Source: Homalodisca vitripennis
Taxonomy: Eukaryota > Arthropoda > Insecta > Hemiptera > Cicadellidae
Length of the DNA stretch: 64,000 bases
Assembly: GCF_021130785.1 (NCBI RefSeq)
Contig: NC_060213.1
Location: 130,152,001 to 130,216,000, forward strand
Direction: 5' to 3'
Made by a program: the position numbers and the translations under genes. The notes beneath the pieces were generated by a model that was given only the letters and a program-made list of their open reading frames with translations, searched no databases and was not told the origin of the DNA. Below, in pieces: positions 47,301-62,300 of the stretch (its first letter is position 1; each line of letters begins with the position of its first letter).

Positions 47301-50300
47301 AAAATATTTACTGACAGTATATATTTTTTCAGTTGCACATGAGAAATAGCACATTGAAAAGTTATTCCAATATAAAACATACTGTAATATCAATTGAAAG
47401 AGGATATTAAACTAATATAAACATAAAAAAGTTTTGATTAATATTTTGAAAATTGAAACATTTATGTTGTTTCTTAAAAAACAAAATGTTTACTTTTTGT
47501 GATGTTTTTTACACTAAATTTAAATTCATCTAATTAATCTTACAAAATTACTATAAATATCTTTTCTTGCAATTTGGTTTATTTTGATTGTTTATATGCC
47601 AAAAACTTTGTAATATGTAAAAAATAATTGCCACTTTAGAATCTTTACCACGAACTTCCGTGTATACAAACGTTGGTATTCTAAGGTAGTTTTCACAACA
47701 TCTGTATATATGGATGTTGGCACTAAAATGATTAACACAATACATCTTGAAATATTTCGGCCTTGCTGTGGAAAGCCGTCAACACATGTCAAATCGTAAA
47801 GAGATTTTAATTGTGTCAACTACGTTTCGGCACAATATGAACTTGAAACTTTGATGATTGTCTATTTGATATTATAATTGATGGGATAACCAGATCCATT
47901 GATGGCAAAATTCGATTCTTCATCGAAGCTGGTAACTCTAGCCAAATAGAAGGAGATTATTGGCTTTACGTTTTTGAGGTGATCGTGTACTGCAGATCGA
48001 GATGTGCCTTGATAAGTGGCAGGGACGTTCACCAATATGAAACTAGAGGCAGGGACAACTTGCGAACTCATCAACGCAGACTGGCATTATCGCAACACCT
48101 CCCTCAGCAGGTGGGTGTCAGACTAATCAACAAGCTCCCTGGGGATATCAAAAACTCCAACAACCTCAATCAATTCAAAACTCGTCTCAGACGCCTGTTG
48201 GTGTCTAAAGCGTTTTACTCGATTGATGAATTCATGACGAGCGGTTTTTTTTTTTTTTTTTTTTCTTCCTTCTGAGGGAAGAGGACACTTTGTCCCCGCA
48301 CTTAGTCCTAAAAGGACCTTTGCGCCTCCCTTACTTTAATTTGTGCCCTCAAAAACCGAGGCTTTTGATGACGAGCCGTTGGGATGATTGAAAATCATGG
48401 ATCCGAAGTCTGTGTGATTGTGTCGTGAGAATGCTGAGATGTAAGTATGACTGTGAGTAAATGTGTAGTTAGGATATATTTTATGATGCATTTGACTAAT
48501 GTAATACAATGTTACATATTGTCAAACACGCAATAAAGAGATTATGAATTATGAATTGGAATTTTTGTGACGTTTTAGTGTGCAACTATTGGTACCATTT
48601 ACAATTTTACTTGTGAAACTGTACACAAAACTGCATAACCTGCCTTGTGTTTTGAAATTTTTTTATTATGTGCTGCGATCAATCCAGTAATGGTGAAATA
48701 TTTTTTATTATGTGTGTGGCTTCTTCCAGTGCATCATTTAGGGTTTCCCCTTAACTTGAATAATACATTAAACATACAAGATGCAAAATACTCAGACCCG
48801 TTTATAATCCTTGAAGTTCGGTATAAAAGTTTCTCGTTAGTTGACTGAATGTATTTCTGTTTATCTCAAATTTGTAAATTTCATCCATAACATAGTGTAG
48901 TAGAAATTGTGGAGGCTCACACTATGCAGATTCCACAAACATGTAAGATTTTGCTGCCGTCTGTACCATGAGGTGCGAATGTAAGATTTGTGTGGTTTAT
49001 TTCACAGTGACCTTGAACAGACAAATGCCTTAAGATCTGTTAGCGCAGTCGCAGCGATGTGGTGTTGTTGTCTAGTTGTGGCTGGCGGCTGGGCATGAGG
49101 GCTGGTCTGTGTGGTACGGGTCTCTCATGTTGCTATCTGTTCATCTGTGGACACTGCTGCGGTCAGGTGACCGATCGTAAGCTGCCTTCAATGGAGCAGT
49201 AATATCTTAACTAATATGGTCGGTACTTCAGTATGGCGCTTCTAGAACACTTTCAGAGACAACAGTAAATCAATCTAAACTCTCAAAATGTAAAACGTTA
49301 ACATGAAGAGCATAAAAAAAATCATAAATTTACACGTAAACAGTGTTGTTAAGAGACTGGTTTTTTATGTAAATTTATATTTATTTTACGTGCTTCACGT
49401 TAATTTTTTTACATTTGTACAGAGATTTTACATTGATTTACTGCTGTTGTCTCTGAAAGTGTCCTAGAAGCGCCATATAAACTATCGAAATTTAATCAAT
49501 TTTGTAATATGTTTACGGTTTATTTTTATAAAAATGTTATTAGAACAACTTATTGTTTTTATAGATTTCTGGTATTTTTGTGTGGAAATGCCGTAAACCT
49601 TTCCAGTCGAAAGGAACAATATTCACATTGTTTATTATACTCGTCTATTTTAAATCCGTTTATTTCCTTTTAGAGTTTTTCCTTGTCGACATCAACTAGT
49701 CTGCTCTTTTCGACTTGGTTGCGGTTGTGACAGACCTAGATGCCGCAGCAGTGTCCACCTCTCTCTCTGTTGCCATATTGCTCTGCTCACCCTTGTCTCT
49801 GTTCTAGCCTGGTCGAGCCGTGCCCGCGTTGTGCGGCCCCTTACGGTTATCAGAATGTCATGTCGCTAAGTACCAATACGGGTAGATTCTCTGTAAGTCA
49901 CTCTCTGAGCCCCTCCCCTCCACTAAAATCCTCTTGAAATCTCGCTCTCACTAATTTTTAATAATTTTTTTCCGTTTCTTTTAACGTGCTCAGTTTTTTT
50001 TATTTCAACGTACATTTGTACCATTATAGATCTTTGATATCTTCAACTTTCTTATAAAACATTTAACTCATGCATCAGATTTAAGTAAGTAATTGTTGAA
50101 ATATTTATGAATCAATCACTTTTAATAACATTTCATCTGTAGTGTAACCGCCCTTTATTTCTTTTTAAAGAAAAACGTTGTTCAAAAAGATTTTTTTTCT
50201 GTTAAATTACTATTTGTATTAATAAATCGTTTTACAATAATTATGTTCTATTACGATAAAAGTATTATTTTTCAAAATTATGTGATAACATCAGCCAAAC

Positions 50301-53300
50301 AATGATCTCAGTTTTAAATTATTTTATTATTATAACAAAATTATAATTTGATACACCATATTTAATAATGTACGTCATACATATCCATGTCAGTCAAAAC
50401 CTATATTCTGTAGGTTTTTAAAATAGACAAATAAAATTAAAACTTTAATCTTTATATAGATCATCTGCATAGTCTTGATCATGTAGTTTAACTGTAATCT
50501 ATTGAATGATGTCAAAAATAGATGCTTAAATTGTTAGTGTTTAATTCTAAACTACTAAGATAGTCCTGTTTATCTTCTGATTTTAATTTCTCTTCCTGAT
50601 ATCTGTGTCTGTTTTCAAGAGGATTTAAGTGTAGAGGCTCTTGTTTTGAGATTCAAAGAAGCACTCTTTTTTTGGCTTTTAAAATAATATTTTTACAATA
50701 ACCCACTCTAGTGTTCTCCGCCCATAAAGCACCCAATTTTGCCATAACCAAAAAGTTGCTTTTTGAAAAACCAAATTTTTAATTTTTCCATTTTGAATCT
50801 AACTAATTAATCAGTATATATATAATTAATTTATAACCAGGCCTACAAACATCCCACCCTATATATAAACGCGCAAATTTAATACCCAATGTCTAGCTTA
50901 TCCTAATATATTTCCATTTTATCTGTAAATATTATACATGTGTTATATGTTTGGTGAAAAACATATCATGCTATATCGCTTATTGTATTTTTACATAATA
51001 AATGTAAAATCTTATAACATTCGCTTTTGGTGTTATTTTTTAAAGCTTTGCTTATGGAACTAGGCCTTTATTCTTTACAAATTTATATAACTAAAAATAT
51101 TTATATTTTAAAATTGATAACAATTTCTTTAAACAGAATATGTGTTAAGACTACATTGTATAAAACATTTTCAAAATTTTCGTTTCATCTGGTTGTTATA
51201 TGCTAATTTTATATTATCAAATTTTCTTCGGCAAAGTTATTATTTTGACTATTTTTAACTTATTTATAATACCATTATAACCAAACAATTTGTGTTTGCT
51301 ATTAAGTGAATTTCCATATTCAGAAAGTAATTTCTAAATTAAAGTTATCATTCGGCCAACCTCTATAATAAAGACTGTTAATTGATTGCATGATGTTTTA
51401 TTTTACGCATTTGTATTTTGTATACTTTGCATGAGGCATGATTTGTATTGTATTTTGTATTTGTTTTAGTAGATTTGCTTTTTGTTTGAAGAGATTGGTA
51501 AATATTACCACTTGTAAGCATTTGAGTGCTTTGCTTCGGTAAAACCCACTGAAATCTGGTGTGTCCACAAAATAGACAAATAAGGATTTGGCGTCGTTAA
51601 TTTTCTGAGCTGTAGAGGTCGCATGAGATATGTCATTATGTTACGAATTAATAGGATTCTCGATCATGGTACAAGTTAAATTTGGTATCATAATAAATTT
51701 CAGTTAATATTTGTAATTATATGTAAACTTCAGAAACTTTGACAGAAGCGAACACTATAAAAAATAAAGGTATTCATTTAGTCATTAGGCCTTTAAATTT
51801 ATATAATTGAAAAACAAAATACTAAAAACTTCACAGCAGTACTAAAAGTACCATGATTTTTTTAATGTTTTTCTCAAATTTGTTGGGTTTGATGGTTGGA
51901 ATTGTTCTCGTAAGGAAGAGGTTAGGTTAGGTTAACATTTTTGTTAAAATGTCTTTCCAATGTTTAATTTTAGTAAAATTAGTTCATTATAGTCTGGGCT
52001 GAAGGAAGCCGGATTTCAAAGGTTTTGCCATAATCATATAAATTTTGCATGTTAGTTATATTTTATTTGTTTGTGTTGTTCTATAATAGTCATTCAATAT
52101 CATTTTATGCTATTGCTTCTTGTGTTTACTATTGTTTGTAATTTCAATTTCATATGAAGTAATTTGAAATTGTAAATATCTATATATAGTAAGGGAACTT
52201 GCTAATAATTTGTGTATAGTTTATGTGTTACATTTGCATTTTATGTATTTTATTTTGTGCTTATTGTGTAACAATAGTTCATTTAATATGGTTTTGTAGA
52301 TATTTATTTTTTCTCTCTCACATACATGTAAAGTAACACACATTTTTCATTTAAAACATATGAACTTAGTAAAAAATTGTCTTAAAATTTGTTAAAAAAC
52401 ATCTATGTTTTATTGTGAAAGATAGGGAAATTAATTCCAGTAATGTGTTATGTGTTTGTAATAACAAAATGATAATTTTGTGAAAATCTTGCAGAGATGT
52501 GTAACTGTCACTTACTTGACCATATGTCATAGGGGGAGGTGCACAAGGCTGCAGTGTCGGGAAACCTGGACGCTCCTGAGGGAGGTTTTGATGCCATTAT
52601 GCAGGCCGTCGTCTGCCGGGACCAGATCGGCTGGCGGGAGAAGGCTCGGAGGCTGCTGGTCTTCTCTACGGACGCCGGGTTCCACTACGCCGGGGACGGA
52701 AAGGTCGGTCACTCTTCCTAATTGTATTACACCTGGATAAACAACTGTACGCTACAAATGCATAACTTAATTTTCTTTTAGATTCTGATGAGGTATGAAA
52801 TTTGGTGTGGAGTTCTGAGTGAAGTACAGTTTTAATGTTAATGTTATCACATAATGTGAAAATCGAGTCAACACAGTTACGTAAAAATAAAACAACCATG
52901 TTTCTCCACCACATAAACTTTAGTCAATAGAATAAGAAATCTAGTTTACACCTGAACTGTACAGAGTAAGTTGTTAATGCATCCACTCATCACGTATATA
53001 ATGATCAGGACCCTCTCCACCCCTACTCCATCCTCATCCTCTCAGTTTGTTCATGCTGTAATGCTGGATGTAAAAAATAATTTTTATAATTCTCGATTAA
53101 ATTGTGAAGTATGCAATTTGAACTTACAATATGAACAAACCAATACACTTAGACGTAAACGTCATTCTTGCCTTTATATATTTTTCAAAAAATATTAGGG
53201 AATACACACTATCCATAAACTGGATGTCCTTTACTCTGACTGTTACTCCAGCACCGAAAAAATTTGTGGAGGAAATGAATATCTGAGACTATGAAGTGTT

Positions 53301-56300
53301 AGTTCCGTGACAGATTGTAGACTATGAAGTGTTAGCTGCATGAAAAAGTGTAGATCGTACAAAGTGTTAGCTCCATGACAGATTTTAGGCCATGAACTGT
53401 TAGCTCCATGACAGAGTGTAGACCACGAAGTGTTACCTCCATGACAGATTTTAGACTACGAAGTGTTAGCTCCATGACAGATTTTAGACTACAAAGTGTT
53501 AGCTCCATGACAGATTTTAGGCCACAAAGTTTTAGCTCCATGACTGAGTGTAGACCACGAATTGTTAACTTTCAAAATGTGTAGAGCACGAATGTTGCCA
53601 ATACGAACCTGCATAAAACAAACTTGAATGTAATTAGCTGTAAGCTGAGACTAATTAATCTTGAATAAAAGAAAACTGCTTGACCAAAAAGGGATTTATT
53701 CATTGTAAAATAAATACGTAAGATTCTGTGAAGGACTCGGTTTTCTCCAGACATTATCAATTGTTCAGTGATACAAAAAATCAGGAACACTATGTTTCAA
53801 GATCTGCAATCTGATCTTTTCCTCAGGTGTAAAACTGACCTAACACATAACTTCAATCTAGTTTAAAAGAAACAAATCATACGAGAATGTTGTGACACGC
53901 CTAAGTCAGGAGTCAAATTATTATGACAACTGAATTATATAATACAGATCATAATAGGTCTACACTGAATGACCAAGACAAAAAAATTTACAAAGAAGTC
54001 AGATTCTGCTTATTTTCTTAATTACACATTTAAACGTTACATATTTTTTTACAGCAAGTTTTCTGCTTGATAAAACTATTTAAATAAACAAAATTAAATA
54101 CTTACAAACAGTGATCGTGGATGAGATAGGCCAATTATTAATCTAATGATTGGTTGTGTATCTCAGATAAAAATATGGAGCGTTCATTATGACTATTTTA
54201 TCGTACTACTCTCTCCTTTAAATCATTATATATATATATATACACGAGGGTAATTCGGAAAGTAAGGTCCGATTCGCATTAACCAGACTAACAGTAAGCG
54301 AGCAGCGAAATATGCATGCGCCCTGACTCCTGGCATGCATTGCGCGCAGAACGACGCCATTTGCAGTGAAATCGTTGTAGTCTGCTGTTTTCTGTGGCTT
54401 TTTAAAATGTTTAAAAACTATTGAACGTCCCGCCGACTGTGAAATACGGTCTTTGATACGGTTTTTGACAGCAAGGAACGTTTCAGCAGCGGATATTCAT
54501 CGACAGATAAATGAAGTGTACAGTCCAAAAATGCAATGAGTGACAGCAAAGTGCGGAAGTGGGTGAGAGGTTTTAAAGATGGACGGGAAAATGTCCATGA
54601 CGAACCACGATCTGGTCGGCCGTCAGTGATCACCGAAGATTTGGTGAAAGCCGTTGATGAAAACATTCGTGAAGATCGGCGATTCACTGTTTCTTCATTA
54701 GCAATAGAATTTCCAAACGTGAGCACATTGTTTAAAATTGTTTCTGAAATTTTGGATTTTCGCAAATTTTGCTCACGTGGGGTTCCCAGGTTGCTTACTG
54801 AGGAACACAAAAAAGAAGAATGGGTATTGCTCTTGAATTTTTGATCCAATATCATCAGGAAGGTGATAACCTTTTAGACCACATTGTGACGGGTGACGAG
54901 ACATGGGTTTCTCACATAACCCCAGAAACTAAACGCCAGTCGATGGAGTGGCATCACTCGACGTCACCGGTTAAAGTGGTTAACAAGACTGGTTATCGTT
55001 GCAGGCGGCCGACTTCTATGACACCGGCATTCAAAAACTTGTAGATCGTTATGACAAGTGTTTGAAAAAAAGTGGAAATTATGTAGAAAAATAGTGATTG
55101 ATGTCAGGAATCAAATAAAACAAGTTTTTTGAAAAAAATCTGTTGTGGTTTTTTTTTTTAAATAAAAAAACGGACCTTACTTTCCGAATTACCCTCGTAT
55201 ATATATATATATATATATATAATAATGTAGTACAACTTTAACCCTAACTCATAAGCTCAGTTCGTATAGTACAACATTTGGCTGTGTGCTGTTTGTGTAT
55301 TTTCACACAGTTTTTTATAGATAATAATAGAAATTTATCAACAATAATAATTATTATAACATAATGTTGTATTGAAATGTTTTCTTACTGATGCAATTAT
55401 CTAGTTCTAAAAACTAACTAAAGGAACAATTCAGTTTGAAGTTATACAACATATAAATATAATTTCATATTTTTCCGTTCTCTAGTGTTTAAAAATCATT
55501 TCTTCACATCCCCGTTTTTTCCTTTGCATCAGTTCAGTGTCTATTAAAACTCCTATTTGCTTGAAAACCTTTTTTATAGTAAGGGTATTATAATGAAATA
55601 AATTGTTTTGCGTTAATTATTTCATTGTAATGATAGCATATGTTTTGGAATCTTAGTTTTTCTCAGGAACTGTGAGTAAGTACTTTGTCACTTTACCCCA
55701 AATTTGCTCGGTAGTGAATCCTCATGTACCCCTCCATTTTAAGTTTTCCTCCAATTAAAAATTATCGTAAATAAAATTGTCAGTATCGATTCGTTTTCCA
55801 TTTATTTTAAATGGGTTTATAACAATAGAAGGTTTGAAGTTAAGAATACTTTGTTATTAATTTTTTGATTGTGACTAATTTGGTTGTATTCTGTCATTCT
55901 TTTCATACCATTAGGCAAATGTTTAAAGTTATAGATTTTTCAAAATGTGTTAGCTCTTCATACTTAGTTACTTGGAATCTATTGTTTTTCTGTAATTGTA
56001 TGTCATTGCATGGCCACAGTCTCACCATATTGCACAGTTTGTGCAGTTTCATTCATTCTTATTTAGATGGTCACTACACCGGTGTGTCCATTTTGAGAGC
56101 TGCAACGTGTTTCCTGCAGTCCTGGATTATTTTTTAATAACACTTCTTCCACTTTGTATTTTAGGAGCGACCGCTAAGCTTTTTAAGTGAACTTATAATT
56201 GTGATAATGTAACTTAGGAAACAGATAAAAAAACCATTTTCCAATTTGGTTTGTTTTGTTTCAATCTGAATTTAAATATCCCAGGGCACTTTTTAAAACT

Positions 56301-59300
56301 ATAACTTTAACTTTGTAACTATTTTTTTAAGTTATAGTAACAAACTGTGCCATTATAGTTAACAGTATAAAATTTGTTGCAAGCATCCTTTATAATCAGT
56401 TTTTTTAACTTTAAAACTAAACAATGATCAAATTATGTTTGTGGTTATTGTAATACAATTATTATTATCATACGTTTCATCTAGAAATTAGTTGTTGTTT
56501 AATAGTATTTTTAGCGGTTAAACAATTTTTTTATTGTTGTTATTAGCTATAATCTATAATAAACCAAAGCTTTTTGTCTGGGAACACATTGCAATCTTTG
56601 GTTATGATAAAAATTGCATTTACAATTTAAACTGCTCTTGTGGAAAATAATGTAGAATGTCCTCTAGACAACATGTGGGTCTCCTTGTTGCGTTAGTAGC
56701 CAATTTTTAGCTTATGGTTACATGTATAGATGTAACCGATCACAGAGTAATTAATATCTCAATACAACCACCATTCTCAAATAAGGGAGTCAGTCTATTT
56801 CTGGGTATGTCTTTACTGTATTAAACATGTATGTTATCAGCTTTTATCAATTAAATTAGAAAAACAGACTGTGCATCACTTTTGTTGTCAATTTTTTTAC
56901 GTTATAAGCCTAAGAATTTACACACTGTCATTATTGTTGAATATTTTATAATCAAACCATTTATTTATAAAATAAGAGATTTAAAATTATTTTTATTGTT
57001 GCTTCATATAAAGTTTTGTTCAAAATTATCTAAAACTGACCGTAATGAGACATTACAATCGCCTGTATTAATTGACTGACAAATAAATAGACACCTGAAA
57101 TGCATTGTAGTGTTTAACCCTCGAGCTGGCAGTTGAAATGTCCTCAAGTGGCAGACCATTTTGAGGTGTTTTGCAGTAGTATCGTTTTTTAATTTTTTTA
57201 AAATATAATTTGATTATAAACCTACATGTATTATATATCATTGTTTTCACAAGAAAATTTACTTTTTATTTATGAAAATAAAAACCCCAATATATAAGAA
57301 ATTTATCACTTTTTTACTAAGTTTGTTTTCAAAAAATAAAAAAAAGGTATGTGAAAGTGGTGGGGGTGCACCTTTAAAAGACATATTGTGTGAAAAAAAT
57401 ATTTCCAAAATACCCAAAATGTTGAAAATTTGTTATAATTTTAGAAAATGTATAGTTTACTACATTTTTTTTATTAAAACAATTATGAAATACTCTAAAC
57501 TGAAAAAAAGTACAATACGGCTAAATTCGTTGCTATGGATACGACTGTGTTATAAAATTCATCAAAACTTTAACCCTCCAGGTGCTGACATCGCGTAGCG
57601 CGATGTTAGCGTACCTGTTTCCAGTGCTGACCTCGCGGAGCGCGATGTCAGAAACGCGATCTCTTTAAACCACGCTAGTGGCTATATATTACGGAATATC
57701 ACGAACTATTTTTATATAGTATTAAACTAGAAGAAATGCGGAACTCGTTATACTCTATGGAGCACGTCTTTGCTCAAAGACCGGCGCTATACGACAGCTG
57801 TTTCTAAGCGTATGTTTATTTCCAAGTCATACGGTTCGGTCGTTCTGTTTATTGCTGTTCCGTCGTTGTTTGCATCATACCTTTGGTGTTGTAGTTGACT
57901 ATTACTGTTTTATATTGTGTTTTATTGTAAAAATGAGTGAATTAAGTAGGTCTAGTGCAATAAGGAATGTGAAAGGTGTTACAATGTAGTACACAATGTT
58001 TCAAATATCACTGATTTTTTTACGTGTTACAATTTATCGTTTTTTGCTCTGAGTGAATTCTGTCAATATGTAAACCCATAAGATGTATATACTTTTGGGT
58101 TCATTATTAAATTACCTACAACTTGTATATCTTGGATTTTTATTTTCATAACTTTGGTGAAATGATATCTAAGCTCAAAGTGAAAAAATAAAAACTTTTT
58201 TTTTTTTTTTGTCAAGATTTACATTCAGCAATATTTTACCATGTAAAGGTAAGTCATATAAGTATTATTATCATATTCTGTGATCTTTCCTGAAAATAAT
58301 GATATATAATATGTAGTATTTACATTAAGGTAACAGTATATAAAAAAAAACTTTCTAAACGCTTGCAAACATACTGAAAAATGCCCAGCACTTAAGGCAG
58401 TTTCTAACCAGCACTTGGAGGGTTAATTATTACTCGAAAAATTCATAAAATACATTAAAAGTAAGCCTATAAAAATAAATAAAGAAGCTTTATATCATGA
58501 TCATCGCATATGGAAATGATCCTAAAGCTAACTAAAACTATCACAACACTGCACATAGCCTAGAATACAAAAGCTCACTAATATATTTTTTTCACATATA
58601 TTTCTTCATAACTTCACAAAATAAACTGATAAAACACAATCTACAAGAATTTATTCGCATAAATTAAACACACTTATTACATAAAAACACTGATTTCATG
58701 TAATAAACTTACGTTTTAGATGGACAAGAATAACGCAACCGGGTAACAATACAACAACAATGGCCGACTGTTTACAAACAACTCTCGTTTTCAATATGTC
58801 ATACTTAAATCATGGCATACAAAACAAAACAAAATACATCAATCAAATCAGCAACTATTTCTGATTTCAGTGGTATATGAATCATTGCAGTTTAGTTGGT
58901 GTATTGATTATAACAGATGTCAAACGGGCACGTGTCAAATCGACTGATTTTCAGGCGACTGCCACTACAGAAACATTAATATCGACTGATAATCAGGCGA
59001 CTGCCAGTTGTAGAGTTAATAAATCATTGTGTGCTATGAAATTGTTTGGGTCAAACAAAACAAGACTTAAATTGCCACATACACTTATAAAATCAGAGAG
59101 TAGAGTAAAATTGGTATATAGGTTAGACTTGTTAGCTCACACAAGAATCTATTGTTCTAGCTCGGAGGCATCGTGAAGCCGAACGATGGCCTGTGCCATC
59201 TTGATGGGGAAGGCACCTACACACATTCCACGCTTCAAGACTACCCGTCCATTTCACAGGTACTTCAGTCAGAAATTACAGTAACCCTTGGAGACCAGTC

Positions 59301-62300
59301 TACATTACAAGAAGTAAACCAGAAATACCAGGCTATTTTTATGGAATTTGCAGAATTTCGGGGAAATGGTTATATTTTAGGAACTAAAATAATCATATCC
59401 TTTACCTATTTTTTTTATTCTTTTTAAATTGTATATTATGAATGGTCTACCAGAATATAATGTCATTTACTTGCAAAAACATTAATAGTGAATGTTTAAT
59501 ACTTAAAGTAAGTATTGTAAATTTGAATTTTTAGAAAAAAAAATTGTTTCAAACCACTTTTGGCCAGTGATAAAAAGTATGTTGAGGCATAACAGTGAAT
59601 ATATCAATATACAACTACAAAAAGACTCAAGAAAATTTCTCAGTTATGAATATTATATATTTATACATTCTGTACAAAATCCTAGATACCGCATTTTCCA
59701 ACAATGAATGGATAAAGTTAGACTCGTGAACTAAACCAAATGTTTTCCAGATAGGCCTACTCCAGTTCAGTACACTGACTCATTGTTCTTCGCGTAAATC
59801 AAACAAAACACAGATATATCGGGAAGTCGGTCTCCAAAGAGTTAAAAAAACAATCACAATAAAATGAGCTGCAGTCTTGTTTATTTTAATTTTTTATATA
59901 GTTACAGAAAATGAATTGGATTTCTTTAAAAGGGTTGTATTTGTTTTTGGCTAGATTACAGTGCAATGTCAAAATAGCATTTTATTCATCATGCATCTAA
60001 ATAAATTAGTACATTAATTTTGGCATACCTTCCAGTCCAATAACATTGAAATCTGATAATTTGGACAAAACATATATCTTTATGAAAACTATCAAAGTTG
60101 TATATTGTTAATAATCTCAATAAGGGAAGAAAGTCGCTGTAGATGAAATTTTGAAAGTTAGCCTTATTAAAATGGAGTAGGCCTTCACTGGTGACAGAAG
60201 TTTAGAATAATGCTAATTAATTGTAAAAATGTGTACAAGAGATTAGAATAACGGTAAATAATTGTGAATACTGTTTTGTCATGTAGATCAACCAAAAGGT
60301 GAAGCAGAATGCAATCAACGTGATTTTTGCTGTGACCAAGGAACAGATCGATGTGTACAAGAGATTAGAATAACGGTAAATAATTGTGAATACTGTTTTG
60401 TCATGTAGATCAACCAAAAGGTGAAGCAGAATGCAATCAACGTGATTTTTGCTGTGACCAAGGAACAGATCGATGTGTACAAGAGATTAGAATAACGGTA
60501 AATAATTGTGAATACTGTTTTGTCATGTAGATCAACCAAAAGGTGAAGCAGAATGCAATCAACGTGATTTTTGCTGTGACCAAGGAACAGATCGATGTGT
60601 ACAAGAGATCAGAATAACGGTAAATAATTGTGAATACTGTTTTGTCATGTAGATCAACCAAAAGGTGAAGCAGAATGCAATCAACGTGATTTTTGCTGTG
60701 ACCAAGGAACAGATCGATGTGTACAAGAGATTAGAATAACGGTAAATAATTGTGAATACTGTTTTGTCATGTAGATGAACCAAAAGGTGAAGCAGAATGC
60801 AATCAACGTGATTTTTGCTGTGACCAAGGAACAGATCGATGTGTACAAGAGATTAGAATAACGGTAAATAATTGTGAATACTGTTTTGTCATGTAGATCA
60901 ACCAAAAGGTGAAGCAGAATGCAATCAACGTGATTTTTGCTGTGACCAAGGAACAGATCGATGTGTACAAGAGATTAGAATAACGGTAAATAATTGTGAA
61001 TACTGTTTTGTCATGTAGATCAACCAAAAGGTGAAGCAGAATGCAATCAACGTGATTTTTGCTGTGACCAAGGAACAGATCGATGTGTACAAGAGATCAG
61101 AATAACGGTAAATAATTGTGAATACTGTTTTGTCATGTAGATCAACCAAAAGGTGAAGCAGAATGCAATCAACGTGATTTTTGCTGTGACCAAGGAACAG
61201 ATCGATGTGTACAAGAGATTAGAATAACGGTAAATAATTGTGAATACTGTTTTGTCATGTAGATCAACCAAAAGGTGAAGCAGAATGCAATCAACGTGAT
61301 TTTTGCTGTGACCAAGGAACAGATCGATGTGTACAAGAGATCAGAATAACGGTAAATAATTGTGAATACTGTTTTGTCATGTAGATCAACCAAAAGGTGA
61401 AGCAGAATGCAATCAACGTGATTTTTGCTGTGACCAAGGAACAGATCGATGTGTACAAGAGATCAGAATAACGGTAAATAATTGTGAATACTGTTTTGTC
61501 ATGTAGATCAACCAAAAGGTGAAGCAGAATGCAATCAACGTAATTTTTGCTGTGACCAAGGAACAGATCGATGTGTACAAGAGATTAGAATAACGGTAAA
61601 TAATTGTGAATACTGTTTTGTCATGTAGATCAACCAAAAGGTGAAGCAGAATGCAATCAACGTGATTTTTGCTGTGACCAAGGAACAGATCGATGTGTAC
61701 AAGAGATTAGAATAACGGTAAATAATTGTGAATACTGTTTTGTCATGTAGATCAACCAAAAGGTGAAGCAGAATGCAATCAACGTGATTTTTGCTGTGAC
61801 CAAGGAACAGATTGATGTGTACAAGAGATCAGAATAACGGTAAATAATTGTGAATACTGTTTTGTCATGTAGATCAACCAAAAGGTGAAGCAGAATGCAA
61901 TCAACGTGATTTTTGCTGTGACCAAGGAACAGATCGATGTGTACAAGAGATTAGAATAACGGTAAATAATTGTGAATACTGTTTTGTCATGTAGATCAAC
62001 CAAAAGGTGAAGCAGAATGCAATCAACGTGATTTTTGCTGTGACCAAGGAACAGATCGATGTGTACAAGAGATTAGAATAACGGTAAATAATTGTGAATA
62101 CTGTTTTGTCATGTAGATCAACCAAAAGGTGAAGCAGAATGCAATCAACGTGATTTTTGCTGTGACCAAGGAACAGATCGATGTGTACAAGAGATTAGAA
62201 TAACGGTAAATAATTGTGAATACTGTTTTGTCATGTAGATCAACCAAAAGGTGAAGCAGAATGCAATCAACGTAATTTTTGCTGTGACCAAGGAACAGAT

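Noticed and set aside
52480..52914. Other frames over the 52533-52703 integrin exon
   Set aside because: Shadows of the integrin exon; only the frame with [10 protein letters not shown] joins both neighbours in phase 0.
54418..54855. 145-residue minus-strand frame
   Set aside because: Antisense of the mariner transposase remnant.
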